Part shown: positions 26,270 to 36,700 of the stretch, in pieces
Layout of the letters: each line of letters starts with the position of its first letter
Numbering within the stretch: the first letter of the stretch is position 1
Source: Candidatus Thiodiazotropha sp.
Lineage (GTDB): Bacteria > Pseudomonadota > Gammaproteobacteria > Chromatiales > Chromatiaceae
Direction: 5' to 3'
NCBI GenBank assembly: GCA_023838465.1
Contig: JAIVEQ010000006.1
Coordinates: forward strand, 41,841 to 105,840
Length of the DNA stretch: 64,000 bases
Translations under genes and position numbers: made by a program
The notes under the pieces: generated by a model
Databases searched by the model: none
Seen by the model: only the letters and a program-made list of their open reading frames with translations
What the model was told of the DNA's origin: nothing

Positions 26270-27421
26270 ATGGCCAATTCAATTCAACTGGAGAAGAATT
26301 TTATCATTGGGGGAAAACCCAGCGCATATCTGACACCCAACTTCCGACTCAAAGAGTTCACTCGGGCCAATGGAAAAATCCGAGTGCATAGGGAACTGGT
26401 GGCTGGGCTACAGATTTTGCGGGACAACCTTTCAATGCCTATCGATATCGACTCTGAGAGACCTGCAGCAGCCTATCATCCTGGCGACGATGGTCTCTGT
26501 GTGGTGATTACTGCAAATGATCCATCCAGGTTGGAAAAGGAGGTGAAAAAGCTCATCAAGCTGGACTATTTCAGCTGCTGCGAACACAAGGGGGACAACC
26601 TCTACCTGGAGATGCCCGATCCGAGTCAGCTTCCCCACCTTGCGCCTAAAGTTGCCTTCGACTGCGGTATGAAGGTGACAGCGGCATTTGAGACCAGTGG
26701 TGATCCCTACCTGCAGGTGACAGGCAATTTCGATCTTGCCGGTCTTTCATTCGGTCCCATTCAATGCAATCTGAAATCAGGTACCCTGCAGGAACTGTTT
26801 CGACGTATGCGTGGTGAAGACGAACATCGTTTACAGCGCTGTTTTGATAACGAAGACGACTATAAGATTTTCTGGAAAGTCCTGGATGGGTCACGCAAAA
26901 AGGCAATCATATGGGCCGATGGGTTGAGCACAGGAACGGGCAAACATGGCTTTTCGCAACCCTGGAAGGGCTATCTGCAGGCAGTGGGAAGAGAGAAACT
27001 ATTTCGTGAAGTGATGCTGCGTTATGCCTACGACAAGTACGGCAAACTACTGATGTCAGCACTGGCCTTTCTCAGAGGTGTATCACCCATCCCGATCAAC
27101 AATCTGCGCTGTCTTGCCGCACTCTACGACATGGGGGTGCAGCAGGGGAGTCTGAGCAAGGCCCACAATGCGATAAAGAGACGTGTCGCCGCCGAACAGC
27201 CTGCCGATGAATTCTCTCTGACACGTATTGCTGTCGAGGAGCGCGCCAAAAAGGCCTCATCCCGTTGGCGTGCGGATTGCCTGAGTCGCCGGTTGTGTAT
27301 CCTGGAGCGACAGCCCGTCTCGGTCAGTCTTGATGGACAGCGATCACGTCGTAGTAATCGCAGCAGCTATCTGTTGCGTGACAGTTCGGTAAAGGGGCTG
27401 GATAGGTATTTAGTGGGATGA
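26270..27421 (+). CDS. Degenerate M15-peptidase domain plus lysozyme-like domain protein
   Basis: ATG 26270 is preceded by AAGGAGGCACC. The 383-residue product has two parts. Residues 1-125 resemble M15 D-Ala-D-Ala carboxypeptidases (YLTPNFRLKEFTRANG, a YHPGDDGLCVVI segment, then LYLEM), but the usual zinc-ligand set (HxxGxAxD and WxH) is incomplete, so it may only bind peptidoglycan. Residues from about 160 resemble a chitosanase/lysozyme-like helical domain (TGTGKHGFSQPWKGYLQAVGRE, SSRWRADCLSRRL). There is no signal peptide. It converges on the CHAT operon with 61 bases between stops. A role in cell-wall lysis or secretion-system cargo is inferred. Confidence 0.55.
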   Translation: MANSIQLEKNFIIGGKPSAYLTPNFRLKEFTRANGKIRVHRELVAGLQILRDNLSMPIDIDSERPAAAYHPGDDGLCVVITANDPSRLEKEVKKLIKLDYFSCCEHKGDNLYLEMPDPSQLPHLAPKVAFDCGMKVTAAFETSGDPYLQVTGNFDLAGLSFGPIQCNLKSGTLQELFRRMRGEDEHRLQRCFDNEDDYKIFWKVLDGSRKKAIIWADGLSTGTGKHGFSQPWKGYLQAVGREKLFREVMLRYAYDKYGKLLMSALAFLRGVSPIPINNLRCLAALYDMGVQQGSLSKAHNAIKRRVAAEQPADEFSLTRIAVEERAKKASSRWRADCLSRRLCILERQPVSVSLDGQRSRRSNRSSYLLRDSSVKGLDRYLVG

Positions 27422-27482
27422 TGTGGCAACAGCCGAATATCTAGGCAAGACGAAATTCAAACAGCTGTACCAAACAGGGTTT

Positions 27483-29420
27483 TTATTCTACGATCAATTC
27501 AACCAGCTTTTTGGCTTGTTGAGCGAAATCAGGAGCACCTGGGAAAAAATCGTTAACAGGTAGCCACCAATCTATATATCGTCGTAGTTGCAGCTCTGTG
27601 GATTGGAAGGGTTTATCAGCATTAGGTTTTGTTGATGTAACATGCTCAAACCGCCCCTTCATCTCTAGCAGATAGAACTCAGCTGTCTCGTCAGTCGGTT
27701 CGCCAATTAACTGACTCAACAATGCGAGTTCGGCCAAGGAGCCTTGTGCCCAGTATTCAGTCGGACGAATGCGATCGACCTCTGCGGCGCGATAAGCGGT
27801 CTTCCACTTTTTAATATCCACCTCGCCAGTCAGAGCAGCGTGCAAAGCGAGGTACTGCACGCCACTCCAGTGGTGGGAGGGATTGGCATCGAAGGCCTGT
27901 CTATACCAATTGCAGGCGCGATCCATTGCCTGGCGCGATGCCTGTTTGCTTGATTCGTCCCCTAAATGTCTAAAGAGTAGTTCAGCCAGACGCTTTTCAG
28001 CGCTCCCAAGCAGGCCACGATTCTCATCCAGTGCTTTTTTGTTTTTTGTTTGTAACAGCAGATTGTTGAGTGTGTTGATCTGTCGTTTGAGGTCTGACCC
28101 AATGGCAAAAAAATCATCACGGCTGGCACCGGTTTCTGCCAGAGCCTCGGCCCGATCGCGAAGATTCATGAGTGAGCTAAGGTGGGACTTCAGTCGAACT
28201 GCCTCAAGGAAGTAGGTATATCCTTCAGGTAGTTGTACATAACCCACCAGACTGACCCAGTCGTGTCCGGCTTCCTCCTTTTCGTAGAGCTCAACCCGGG
28301 TGCGATGGAGTGCCTCTCGTACATCGAGGCCTTCGAAAAGGTCATCATAGAAGCGTTGTACAAGGATATTTGAACCTTTGATTGTCAAGGGCAGTTGTGA
28401 TGCCACCACGACTGGAAAGCCTGAAGTATGGAGTATGTGAGCGAGGCTTTTTTCAGGATTGATGACATCGGATTGATTACCTGCATCACAAGCAGCCAGG
28501 GTAACGACCACAGCACTTGAGCGAATCCCCTTCAGTGTTTCAGAAAGCTGTTCGGGTGTTACCACATCGGCACCTTCGATAGGATGGTTCAGCGCAATAC
28601 CAAACCGTTTGTCATTCTCCTGCTTTAAACGCTGGCCATGGGCCAGCAGGTGGAAGTGGGTAAATTCACCATCTTTTGTAACTTGTTCGATCTGTCTGCG
28701 TTTGGCATTACCGATCTCGACAAAAACCGATTCGAGATCACCCGGTGGTAACCAGGGTTTGAGTGCTTCGAGCAAGGCTTCGCGGTGTTCTTTGTAGGGT
28801 ACCTCGCCACCTGCCGCAGACCAGACAAAAAGTACGCGTGGCGTGACAGGCCAGTGAGCCGGGCTCTCGTTGAAATCACCTCGTACCCGGCGGGTCAACA
28901 CAACGCCCTTTCCACTTCGAAACAGGGGTGTGCCATCGTCTGATAAGGCTGCCTCGAATGGAAGTGCTGAGAGTTCCGTGGCATTGGCTACCAAGTCGAT
29001 TTGTTGAAGTGCGTTGCAACCCTTTTTAATCTCTTTCAGCAAAGGACCATCCACCAGTCTATTGCCATTGTCATGCTGTTGCAGAAGTCCCATGACTTGC
29101 TTTGATAACGCTACTGGATCGCCCTGGTATTTTTTATTGAGTTCTTCGAGCAGGTCCGTAATATCTTTGTGATCATCATGTCGCTGCAGGAGATTTGTAA
29201 CCAGCTCTGATAGTGTACTCAGTGCATCGATGCGCGCTTCCTCGGTGTCGTTTTCATAGCGCAACTCATGCATCAGATTATTAAAAGGTAATTGGTCAAT
29301 GCTCATGCAGACCTGCTGTACCGGGTGGTCGATGACTGTACGCAGGTACTCGTCTCCCTTCCTCAGAATACCTGTCCCTAAATGCTTAAAGCGGGCAAAT
29401 TCAACTAAGGTTGACTTCAT
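27483..29420 (-). CDS. CHAT-domain caspase-like protease
   Basis: The 645-residue protein has a helical N-terminal region (1-190), a CHAT peptidase domain (about 195-415) and a C-terminal alpha-helical region with TPR-like character (about 430-645). The caspase dyad is intact: His261 in FHLLAHG and Cys311 in LAACDAGNQ. A conserved SQLPLTIKGS segment also matches CHAT. CHAT proteases act in bacterial conflict systems, for example with gasdermins and in Craspase. It is last in a three-gene operon; its ATG overlaps the stop of the metallo-beta-lactamase gene by 4 bases. The substrate is unknown. Confidence 0.88.
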   Translation of the reverse strand: MKSTLVEFARFKHLGTGILRKGDEYLRTVIDHPVQQVCMSIDQLPFNNLMHELRYENDTEEARIDALSTLSELVTNLLQRHDDHKDITDLLEELNKKYQGDPVALSKQVMGLLQQHDNGNRLVDGPLLKEIKKGCNALQQIDLVANATELSALPFEAALSDDGTPLFRSGKGVVLTRRVRGDFNESPAHWPVTPRVLFVWSAAGGEVPYKEHREALLEALKPWLPPGDLESVFVEIGNAKRRQIEQVTKDGEFTHFHLLAHGQRLKQENDKRFGIALNHPIEGADVVTPEQLSETLKGIRSSAVVVTLAACDAGNQSDVINPEKSLAHILHTSGFPVVVASQLPLTIKGSNILVQRFYDDLFEGLDVREALHRTRVELYEKEEAGHDWVSLVGYVQLPEGYTYFLEAVRLKSHLSSLMNLRDRAEALAETGASRDDFFAIGSDLKRQINTLNNLLLQTKNKKALDENRGLLGSAEKRLAELLFRHLGDESSKQASRQAMDRACNWYRQAFDANPSHHWSGVQYLALHAALTGEVDIKKWKTAYRAAEVDRIRPTEYWAQGSLAELALLSQLIGEPTDETAEFYLLEMKGRFEHVTSTKPNADKPFQSTELQLRRYIDWWLPVNDFFPGAPDFAQQAKKLVELIVE

Positions 29421-30517
29421 TCATTGCCACCCTTCTCAATCACGATCCCACCCTTCTCACCATCCGGATATACCGTTTCGTAGCCATAGGCATTACGCAG
29501 CAGATCGTCGTCCCAGATGTTGGTTTCATCGGTATGGTAGTTGAACAGTAGTTTTGGTTGGTCCCCGCCATACTCAATGACACGTGCCACTGCCTCGGGA
29601 TGGGGATGGTAGAATTGATCGCCGTTCGAAGAGAAGATGTAGCGTTTGCAGTCCAGACGTTTGATCAATGCAGCGCTCACACTTCCCCGACTGCCGTGGT
29701 GGGGTAGCTTGCAGACATCAAGTTTCAGTTTGTCCTGACCCAGACGATCGATCGATTTGACCAATGTGCTCGGATGGGCGTCACCGGCGAGCAGTGCCCG
29801 ATAGCCCTGGTATTCGACAAGAAGGGCGATACTGCTTCCATTTGCGGATGAAGGATCTTCCTCGAAATCGGCCCTCAGTAGCTGTTCAATATCGGGCCGT
29901 CCTGGCTTGGTTGTCTTTGCCTCTTTAGCACCAAGGGTTTTGTATCTACCTTCTTTGCGTGCCTCTTCAAGCTCCTCTGGGGTGATGTGGATGTCCTTGC
30001 AGGAGTGTTCCCAATCTTTGCGTAGATCCGCGAGCATTGGAATCGTTGGCCCCATCAGGGTTACCGTGAGATCACCGTCGAATTTGATCCATGGCAGATC
30101 CCCATCATCCGGAATGACGACAGCCTTGCCATCGAATCCTTGTCTATTCCAACTATGGCCATTCTTTAACAGTAGATCAGTAAGCTCTTCACCGTGCTTG
30201 CCGGCCAGGACTTTATGATTGTCCAGCTTCGGAAGATGCCGATAGCCGTTGAACCAGACATCTTTGGCCTTGAACGGGATACTGTCATCATGGGCCAGTT
30301 CGATGATGCCGCGGATATGGTCGTAATCGACATGGGTGATGACAAGCAGTTCAAACTCCCGGGCAGTGTCTGGGAGTTGCTTGAGCCTTGGCTTGAGTGC
30401 CTTTTTGTAGACCCCGGGTGCACCACCGTCAATCAACATGCGCCGCACCGGGTTTTCGCCGTATTCAATCCAGATACAATCACCGTAGCGGGCAGGGAGC
30501 ACCTCAAGTCGGAACAT
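29417..30517 (-). CDS. ComEC-type metallo-beta-lactamase-fold hydrolase
   Basis: The 366-residue cytoplasmic protein has the metallo-beta-lactamase motif THVDYDH (His62, Asp64, Asp66, His67), the HxDxDH form typical of ComEC/Rec2-like domains. LLAGDAH, KLPHHGSRGSVS and a late FSSNGDQFYHPHPEA follow. No membrane helices are seen, so it is a stand-alone domain. Such MBL proteins occur beside CHAT and caspase-like proteases in predicted conflict operons, with nuclease or phosphodiesterase activity suspected. It is between the DUF2235 gene (78-base gap) and CHAT (4-base overlap). Confidence 0.88.
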   Translation of the reverse strand: MFRLEVLPARYGDCIWIEYGENPVRRMLIDGGAPGVYKKALKPRLKQLPDTAREFELLVITHVDYDHIRGIIELAHDDSIPFKAKDVWFNGYRHLPKLDNHKVLAGKHGEELTDLLLKNGHSWNRQGFDGKAVVIPDDGDLPWIKFDGDLTVTLMGPTIPMLADLRKDWEHSCKDIHITPEELEEARKEGRYKTLGAKEAKTTKPGRPDIEQLLRADFEEDPSSANGSSIALLVEYQGYRALLAGDAHPSTLVKSIDRLGQDKLKLDVCKLPHHGSRGSVSAALIKRLDCKRYIFSSNGDQFYHPHPEAVARVIEYGGDQPKLLFNYHTDETNIWDDDLLRNAYGYETVYPDGEKGGIVIEKGGNE

Positions 30518-30595
30518 ATCGCGTCATCCCTTATCGTATTATTTTCTTGGCAGAAGCCATGCTGGAGCATAACAACCAGCGAGTCTGTAGCAAGG

Positions 30596-31753
30596 TTAGA
30601 CGATTCCTGCCGGGAGTTGGGAAGCCAGGTCCGGGCGGTTGCGAATCAGTGCAAGCAGGTTCTTCGGTCGATAGGAATCGTCATGTGCGAGCAGCTTGAG
30701 CGCTGTTTCGTGGACATCCGTTCCGGCAAAGCTAGTACTGGCCAGCAGATCACGATCTCCGCTTTCACCTTTGAGGCCGCTTATCCAGCCACGCAGCTTC
30801 ATAAAGCCGGTGTAGGATTCATTGCGTTCGTCACCGAACCAGGGTCGATAGAAACCGAGAAATTTCCGGTCGACAGCGAGGCCCTCTTGTTGAGCAGCCT
30901 CGATCATCCAATGCAGCGCCCCGTTGGCAAGCCCATCATTTGCGTATCCTCCGCCAATACTGGTGTGTACCCCGGGAAACCAGCGCTGTTCAACCGACTG
31001 ATCTGAATGGGCCCCTTGCCAGATTTCAGGTCGGAAGTCAGTGCGACGCTCATCGATGGCGAGTGCCTGCCTTGCCACGGAGACGATCTTGGGAGGCTTT
31101 TCCCCCACATGGAAGCTCAGGCCGGGGGCCGTGGTTCTCTTATCATTATCAAAGTCGGCACGTAACCGGGAACCCAGCGCTAGCACGGTATCGTACACGC
31201 CTAGAAACCGGACCTGTATTGGGTTTGGAGGCGCAATCTTTTTACCTGTGGAAATCAGCTGATCCATGAACTGTTGAGCAGCCCCTTCGGCTGCTTCAGT
31301 CTCTATGTAGTGTTTGAAAAAGTCCGGAATGAAATAGGCATCCGGCTTCTGCAGGGTGCCACCCATCCAGTCGATGAAACGACAGAGACTACGCGCCTGG
31401 CCGGCGCCTCTGCTGAAACCAAACACAAAAACCTCATCGTTAGGCAGTTTATTGCCTACGATGAAGCTATATGCGGACTCGATGTTCTGCTCAAATCCCG
31501 CACCCCATGCACCACCCAGCAACGAATCGAGTTTTGCAAGTGCCTTGTTGCGAAGACCCCGCTGGGCGGATAGCGCTCCCACGCCTTCATCGTAGTAGGA
31601 GATCTGATCGATCCCACCATCGGATCTTGGTACCACAGCTCGGTAGGTCTTGAGTATATTGGACGGCTTGTGAACCTCCGACCCGTCGCCTCGCTCCACC
31701 AGATTGTCGGGGCTGGCCCAGGTTCCGTCGAGACATATTATGATTCTTCGCAT
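30596..31753 (-). CDS. DUF2235 alpha/beta-hydrolase (Tle1-like lipase fold)
   Basis: The 385-residue protein begins RRIIICLDGTWASPDN, the start of DUF2235. It has the nucleophile elbow GFSRGA (Ser114), Asp188 in FLGVYDTV and His263 in FPGVHTSIGGGY, so the Ser-Asp-His triad is complete. Some DUF2235 proteins are type VI secretion phospholipases (Tle1), but no VgrG, PAAR or immunity gene is nearby and no signal peptide is seen. As first gene of an operon with MBL and CHAT proteins it may be an intracellular effector. CGGAG precedes its ATG. Confidence 0.88.
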   Translation of the reverse strand: MRRIIICLDGTWASPDNLVERGDGSEVHKPSNILKTYRAVVPRSDGGIDQISYYDEGVGALSAQRGLRNKALAKLDSLLGGAWGAGFEQNIESAYSFIVGNKLPNDEVFVFGFSRGAGQARSLCRFIDWMGGTLQKPDAYFIPDFFKHYIETEAAEGAAQQFMDQLISTGKKIAPPNPIQVRFLGVYDTVLALGSRLRADFDNDKRTTAPGLSFHVGEKPPKIVSVARQALAIDERRTDFRPEIWQGAHSDQSVEQRWFPGVHTSIGGGYANDGLANGALHWMIEAAQQEGLAVDRKFLGFYRPWFGDERNESYTGFMKLRGWISGLKGESGDRDLLASTSFAGTDVHETALKLLAHDDSYRPKNLLALIRNRPDLASQLPAGIV

Positions 31754-31797
31754 TGCGCCTGCTCCGTAGTCAATTGTTAAATTATTATTAAATTCAA

Positions 31798-31826
31798 TAT
31801 ATAGACCAGGGTCGGTGAATTGTCAC
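31798..31826 (-). promoter_or_regulatory. Predicted sigma70 promoter of the DUF2235-MBL-CHAT operon
   Basis: On the minus strand GTGACA (31826-31821) and TATATA (31803-31798) are separated by exactly 17 bases, about 45 bases before the DUF2235 ATG. They match the -35 in five of six positions and the -10 in four. The operon can thus be expressed independently of the FGGY kinase upstream. Confidence 0.55.
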
Positions 31827-31873
31827 TCGTTCAGCATTTATCTCGTCTTTGTTCATCCTTACAGTGGAGAAGG

Positions 31874-33151
31874 TTATTGAACAATACTTTTCATTGCCAG
31901 CAGTGCGGTGCCGTAGGCTGCCTCTTGTTGGATGGCTCTAACCACTGGGATATCCAGTATCTGTTCCCGCATCTTTCGCCAAGGTTCATTGAAGGCACCA
32001 CCCCCCATTGAGATGATACGTCGGGGTTTCGGCGCACCCAGGCGTTGCAGCAAACGATAGCCTTCGTTTTCAATGCTGGCAATACCTTCCAACATCCCTT
32101 GAAAGAAGAGCAGGTCGCTCTTGGGTCGTGGCAGTAGTCTCGGGGAATAATCGGCATCGTTGATGGGGAAGCGTTCACCAGGTTGCAGCAAAGGGTAGTA
32201 GTTGAGACCCGTGGGCTTGTACGGTTGCAGACCTTGGGTTAATGACGCTATTTCAGTATCACTGAAGTAGTGACTCAGTACGGCACCACCGCTGTTGGAA
32301 GCGCCTCCGACTAACCATTGCTCACCCAACCGGTGACTGTAGACACCATATTCAGCCGCAAACACCGGTTTGTCAGAGAGGATCTTCAACACCAGTGTGC
32401 TGCCAAGAGAGGTGACTGCATCACCCATCTCTACTGCACCGGCGGCAATGAAAGCGGCATTGCTGTCAGTCGTACCGGCGACAATCGGGATACCGCTTCT
32501 CAGATGGGTGACTGTGGCTGCCTGTTGGCTGAGCCGACCAATGATTGTGGCGCTGGGTACAACCTTTGGCAGGGTCTGTTGTGGGATGGCCAATGCATCC
32601 ATCCAGGCAGGCCACTCCCGTTGGATCGGATCATAGCCCAACTTCAGTGCATTGTTTTCGTCACTGACAGAAAAGTTACCGCACAGCTTACCGATGATCC
32701 AGTCAGCTTGATGGAGGGCCAGATAGTGGTTGGTGGATAGACTTTGTCGCAGATGGAGCAGTTTGGCCAGACTTGAATTGGCACTGAGTACTGGGCTCCC
32801 CTCGGCTGCCACCTTTTTCAGTGTGGTCAGTGACTCCCGACTGCGGCTGTCGTTATACATCAATGCCGGGGTGAGCGGATTCCCCTGGAGGTCACTGAGT
32901 AGCAATGTCGAGGAGGTGCCATCCACTGCGATTGCCGCTATCGAGTGGTTATCATAAGCTTCGCTGATCTTGCGCAGCAGTTTGATGACCGCTTGCCACC
33001 AGTGTTCAGGTTTCTGCTGACGCTGTCCTGGCTTTTTCCCATCCGACAGCGGCAAAGGGTGGGTCATGACGGACTTGACTACACCGGTTTCATCAATGGC
33101 AATGGCGCGACAGCCTGAAGTGCCTAGATCAATGCCAATGAAGATTTTCAA
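31874..33151 (-). CDS. FGGY-family carbohydrate kinase
   Basis: FGGY kinases phosphorylate sugars such as ribulose, xylulose or glycerol with ATP. The product has the N-terminal phosphate motif IGIDLGTSGCRAIAID, a VDGTSST segment, the catalytic-base region MYNDSRS, and the C-terminal ATP-binding SMGGGAFNEPWRKM. It most resembles D-ribulose/xylulokinase-like members. The frame is open up to 33232, inside queF, but TTG 33151 begins the conserved domain (MKIFIGIDLG), and I prefer it although no clear ribosome site is seen. It is about 425 residues, a little shorter than classic xylulokinases. The sugar cannot be decided. Confidence 0.8.
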   Translation of the reverse strand: MKIFIGIDLGTSGCRAIAIDETGVVKSVMTHPLPLSDGKKPGQRQQKPEHWWQAVIKLLRKISEAYDNHSIAAIAVDGTSSTLLLSDLQGNPLTPALMYNDSRSRESLTTLKKVAAEGSPVLSANSSLAKLLHLRQSLSTNHYLALHQADWIIGKLCGNFSVSDENNALKLGYDPIQREWPAWMDALAIPQQTLPKVVPSATIIGRLSQQAATVTHLRSGIPIVAGTTDSNAAFIAAGAVEMGDAVTSLGSTLVLKILSDKPVFAAEYGVYSHRLGEQWLVGGASNSGGAVLSHYFSDTEIASLTQGLQPYKPTGLNYYPLLQPGERFPINDADYSPRLLPRPKSDLLFFQGMLEGIASIENEGYRLLQRLGAPKPRRIISMGGGAFNEPWRKMREQILDIPVVRAIQQEAAYGTALLAMKSIVQ

Positions 33152-33198
33152 GTGTGTAATGGGCAATTCAGAACCGGTATGGATGCAAGCCCGTTCAT

Positions 33199-33600
33199 TC
33201 AGGGCAAGGATACAGGTGGGGGAGGGGACCAACCCTCAGCCCTATGATCGACTACCACGGTGGTGTAGATGCCACCACGGACATTGAATTCTGCCGTCAG
33301 CCGCATATAACGAGGTTGGGTTGCACCGACCAGGTCGCCCAGGATTTCATTGGTAACCGCTTCATGGAATGCGCCCTGGTCACGAAATGACCAGACATAC
33401 ATCTTCAGCGCCTTCAACTCAACGCAGTGTTTGTCAGGCACGTATTCCAGGGTCATCTCGGCAAAGTCGGGCTGGCCGGTCTTGGGGCAGAGGCAGGTAA
33501 ACTCCGGGATATGAATACGGATGGTATAGTCCCTTTCAGGTTGGGGATTATCAAACGTTTCCAGATCTTTGCTTGGTTGGCTGGGCATGGTTTTCTTCAC
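33199..33600 (-). CDS. queF: NADPH-dependent 7-cyano-7-deazaguanine reductase QueF (short type)
   Basis: QueF reduces preQ0 to preQ1 in queuosine biosynthesis. The 133-residue protein is the short, unimodular type. It has the catalytic cysteine in [15 protein letters not shown] (about residues 34-40), the QueF motif [14 protein letters not shown] and the substrate-binding Glu/His region FHEAVTNEI. It precedes the FGGY kinase on the minus strand. It lies 162 bases from divergent smc. Confidence 0.94.
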   Translation of the reverse strand: MKKTMPSQPSKDLETFDNPQPERDYTIRIHIPEFTCLCPKTGQPDFAEMTLEYVPDKHCVELKALKMYVWSFRDQGAFHEAVTNEILGDLVGATQPRYMRLTAEFNVRGGIYTTVVVDHRAEGWSPPPPVSLP

Positions 33601-33761
33601 TCATCAGTCAAATAGCCGGGAATTATACGTGAGCCTGTGCCCGGTCAAAAGCATGACTTCTATATTCAAATAAAAACAATAACTTATCATCGCTAGTTAA
33701 AGTGTAAAAAATTGAACTGTCCCCTGTAATAATCACCTTCTTTGGTGTATCTTAGCCGCCC

Positions 33762-36700
33762 ATGCGTCTGGAGAAAATCAAGCTCGCCGGGTTTAAGTCA
33801 TTCGTCGATCCAACTACTGTACCGATCCCAAGCAATCTGGTAGGTATCGTTGGGCCAAATGGATGTGGAAAATCCAATGTCATTGATGCCGTCCGTTGGG
33901 TCATGGGTGAAAGCTCGGCCAAAATGTTGCGTGGCGAATCAATGGCGGATGTCATCTTTAATGGTTCAAGTGTGCGCAAACCTGTAGGCACCGCAACCAT
34001 TGAACTGCTTTTTGACAATGCTGAGGGTAAGGCTGGCGGCCAATATGCACAATACAATCAGATCTCTGTAAAACGCCTGGTATCGCGAGACGGCCAGTCT
34101 CACTACTATCTGAATAGTGTTCGCTGCCGTCGCAGGGATATCACCGATCTCTTCCTGGGTACAGGTCTTGGGCCACGTAGTTACTCCATCATCGAGCAGG
34201 GTATGATCTCGCGCTTGATTGAGGCACGACCGGAAGATCTACGCAGCTTCCTGGAAGAGGCGGCAGGCATCTCAAAGTACAAGGAGCGTCGTCGGGAGAC
34301 TGAAAACCGCATTCGTCATACTCGGGAAAACTTAGAACGTCTGACCGATCTGCGCGAAGAGGTGGCCAAGCAACTGCAACACTTAAAGCGTCAGGCAGCC
34401 ACCGCCGAAAAGTACCAGGAGTTGAAACAGCATGAGCGGCAGGTAAAGGCCGAGTTGCTGGCCCTGCGTTGGCGTACCTTAGATGAGGAGTTGCAGCAAC
34501 GGGAGCGAAAAATTGCAGAGCTGCAAAACCATCTCGAGGCAGCTGTTGCAGAGCAGCGTAAGCTGGAATCGGAGATCGAATCAGACCGGGATAAGCATAC
34601 TGAGGTAAATGATCAATTTAACGAGGTGCAGGGACGATTCTATGGATTGGGTGCAGAGGTCAGTGGATTAGAACAGGCGATCCAGTTCGCCCGGGATTCA
34701 CAACGTCAGCAGCAACAGGATCTTGAACAAGTTGAACATGCTTTGCAGGAATCCGAGGCACATCGAGCCCAGGACGAGGGGCGCTTGTCAGATTTAAACA
34801 ACAATCTGCAGCAGGAGCAGCCGAAACTCGATGAGGCGCGTCGTCAAGAGACGCAATTGAATGAGGCTTTGTCACAAGCAGAGCAGGCAATGCAAACCTG
34901 GCAGACTGAATGGGATCAGTTTAATCAACAAGCAGCTGAGCCGGCCCAAACTGCACAGGTAGAGCGTACCCGAATCAACCATCTGGAACAGCAGGGTGGC
35001 AATCTGGAGCGTCGACTGCAACGCCTCGATGAGGAGTTGGGTCGTCTTGATGACAGCCGTCTGTTGAGTGAGATTACTGAACTTGAGTCCAATGAAACTG
35101 CACAGATGGCAGAGGCAGAGACCCTGCATGGACAGCTTGCTAAATCAGTAGCGCTGATCAATCAGCAACGAGAGAACAATCACCAACACACCAATCAGTT
35201 GGACCAGGCCCGTGCCGATTTTCAATCTAAAAAAGGGCGTCTGGCCTCACTTGAAGCCCTTCAACAGGCAGCGCTTGGAAAACAGGGCAGTGAAGCGGCC
35301 CAGTGGCTGGAGAGCAGACAGTTAAAATCTGCCAAACGTCTTGCTCAGCATCTCAAGGTGGAACCTCGTTGGCAGCAAGCGGTTGAGGTTGTACTGGGAT
35401 TCCATCTGCAGGCAGTCTGTGTCGACGACCTGAATCAACTGCAGGAACCACTGTCTCAACTGCAAAAGGGCGCTTTGACCTTTTGGGATACCCGTGTCAT
35501 TGATGAAAGCGATACACGGTCTGCCAGCGACTACCTGTTATCCAAAGTCGATGCGCCTTTGAATCTCCACAGCCTGCTGGGCGGGGTGAAACTGGCCGAG
35601 GATCTGCAGGCAGCAATGCATCAGCGCCATACGCTGCAGCCTGGCGAATCACTGGTCACACCCGATGGTGTATGGCTTGGTAGTCATTGGCTAAGGATTA
35701 CCCGCGAGTCCGATGAGAGTGCGGGAGTGCTGGCGCGTGAAGAGGAGATACGTAACCTCAAACTGATCCTTCAGGAGCAGGAGCATCAGGTTGCCGGACT
35801 TGCGGAGAGTCTGGAGCAGGGAAGAGAGGTGCTTAAGCAGTCCGAACAGACCAGAGAACAGGCACAAGCAAACTTCAATCAGGTCAATCGGGTGCTCTCT
35901 GAAATACGAGCCGGTTTAAGTGGTAAACGTACCCGAGCTGACCACCTACGCCAACGGATTGAACAGCTTCAGCACGAGCAGAAAGAGATTGCCGAACAGA
36001 TAAGCTCGGATCACGAATTGATGGAAGAGACACGTCAACGCCTGCATGCGGCGTTGGAGGCCATTGAAACGCTGGGCAGTCGCCGTGAGTCACTGGTATT
36101 AGAGCGGGATGAGTTGCGTCAGCAAGTATCTGGAGCCAGAGAGCGCCTCAACAAACAACGCTCCTCCACCCATCAAGTCGACCTGCAGGTTGAGTCGATG
36201 CGCACGGCGCATGCCTCACTGACACAGAGTCTTGAACGCACCCGTAGTCAGTTGACTCAAATGTCACAACGGCGTGATGAGCTGAATGCTACATTAGAGA
36301 ACAGCGAGGCTCCTCTGCAGCAGCAGGTCACGATGCTGAATCAAAAATTGACAGAGCGGACATCTGTTGACAAGGAGTTGAATGAAGTCCGTCGGGGACT
36401 AGAGGATGTGGATGGCCGGTTGCGTGAAATGGAACAGGAGCGCCACAAAGCGGAACAGCAAGTTCAGGAGCGGCGTGACCGTCTCAATCAGGCACGTCTG
36501 CAGAGCCAGGAAATTAGTGTTCGTTGCAAGACCTTGCAGGAGCAGTTGCATGAAGGTGGATTGGATGCCCAGGAGCTTTTCAAGACCATGGCTGAAGAGG
36601 CCAACGAGGATGCATGGCAGGAGCAGGTTGAGCGTCTGTCTTCTCGCATTCAACGCCTGGGTCCTATTAATCTGGCGGCCATTGATGAGTTTCAGGAGCA

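Noticed and set aside
30596..31753. DUF2235 protein as a type VI secretion effector with its immunity gene
   Set aside because: No VgrG, PAAR, Hcp, adaptor or exported immunity protein is encoded nearby; the neighbours are CHAT and MBL proteins in the same operon.
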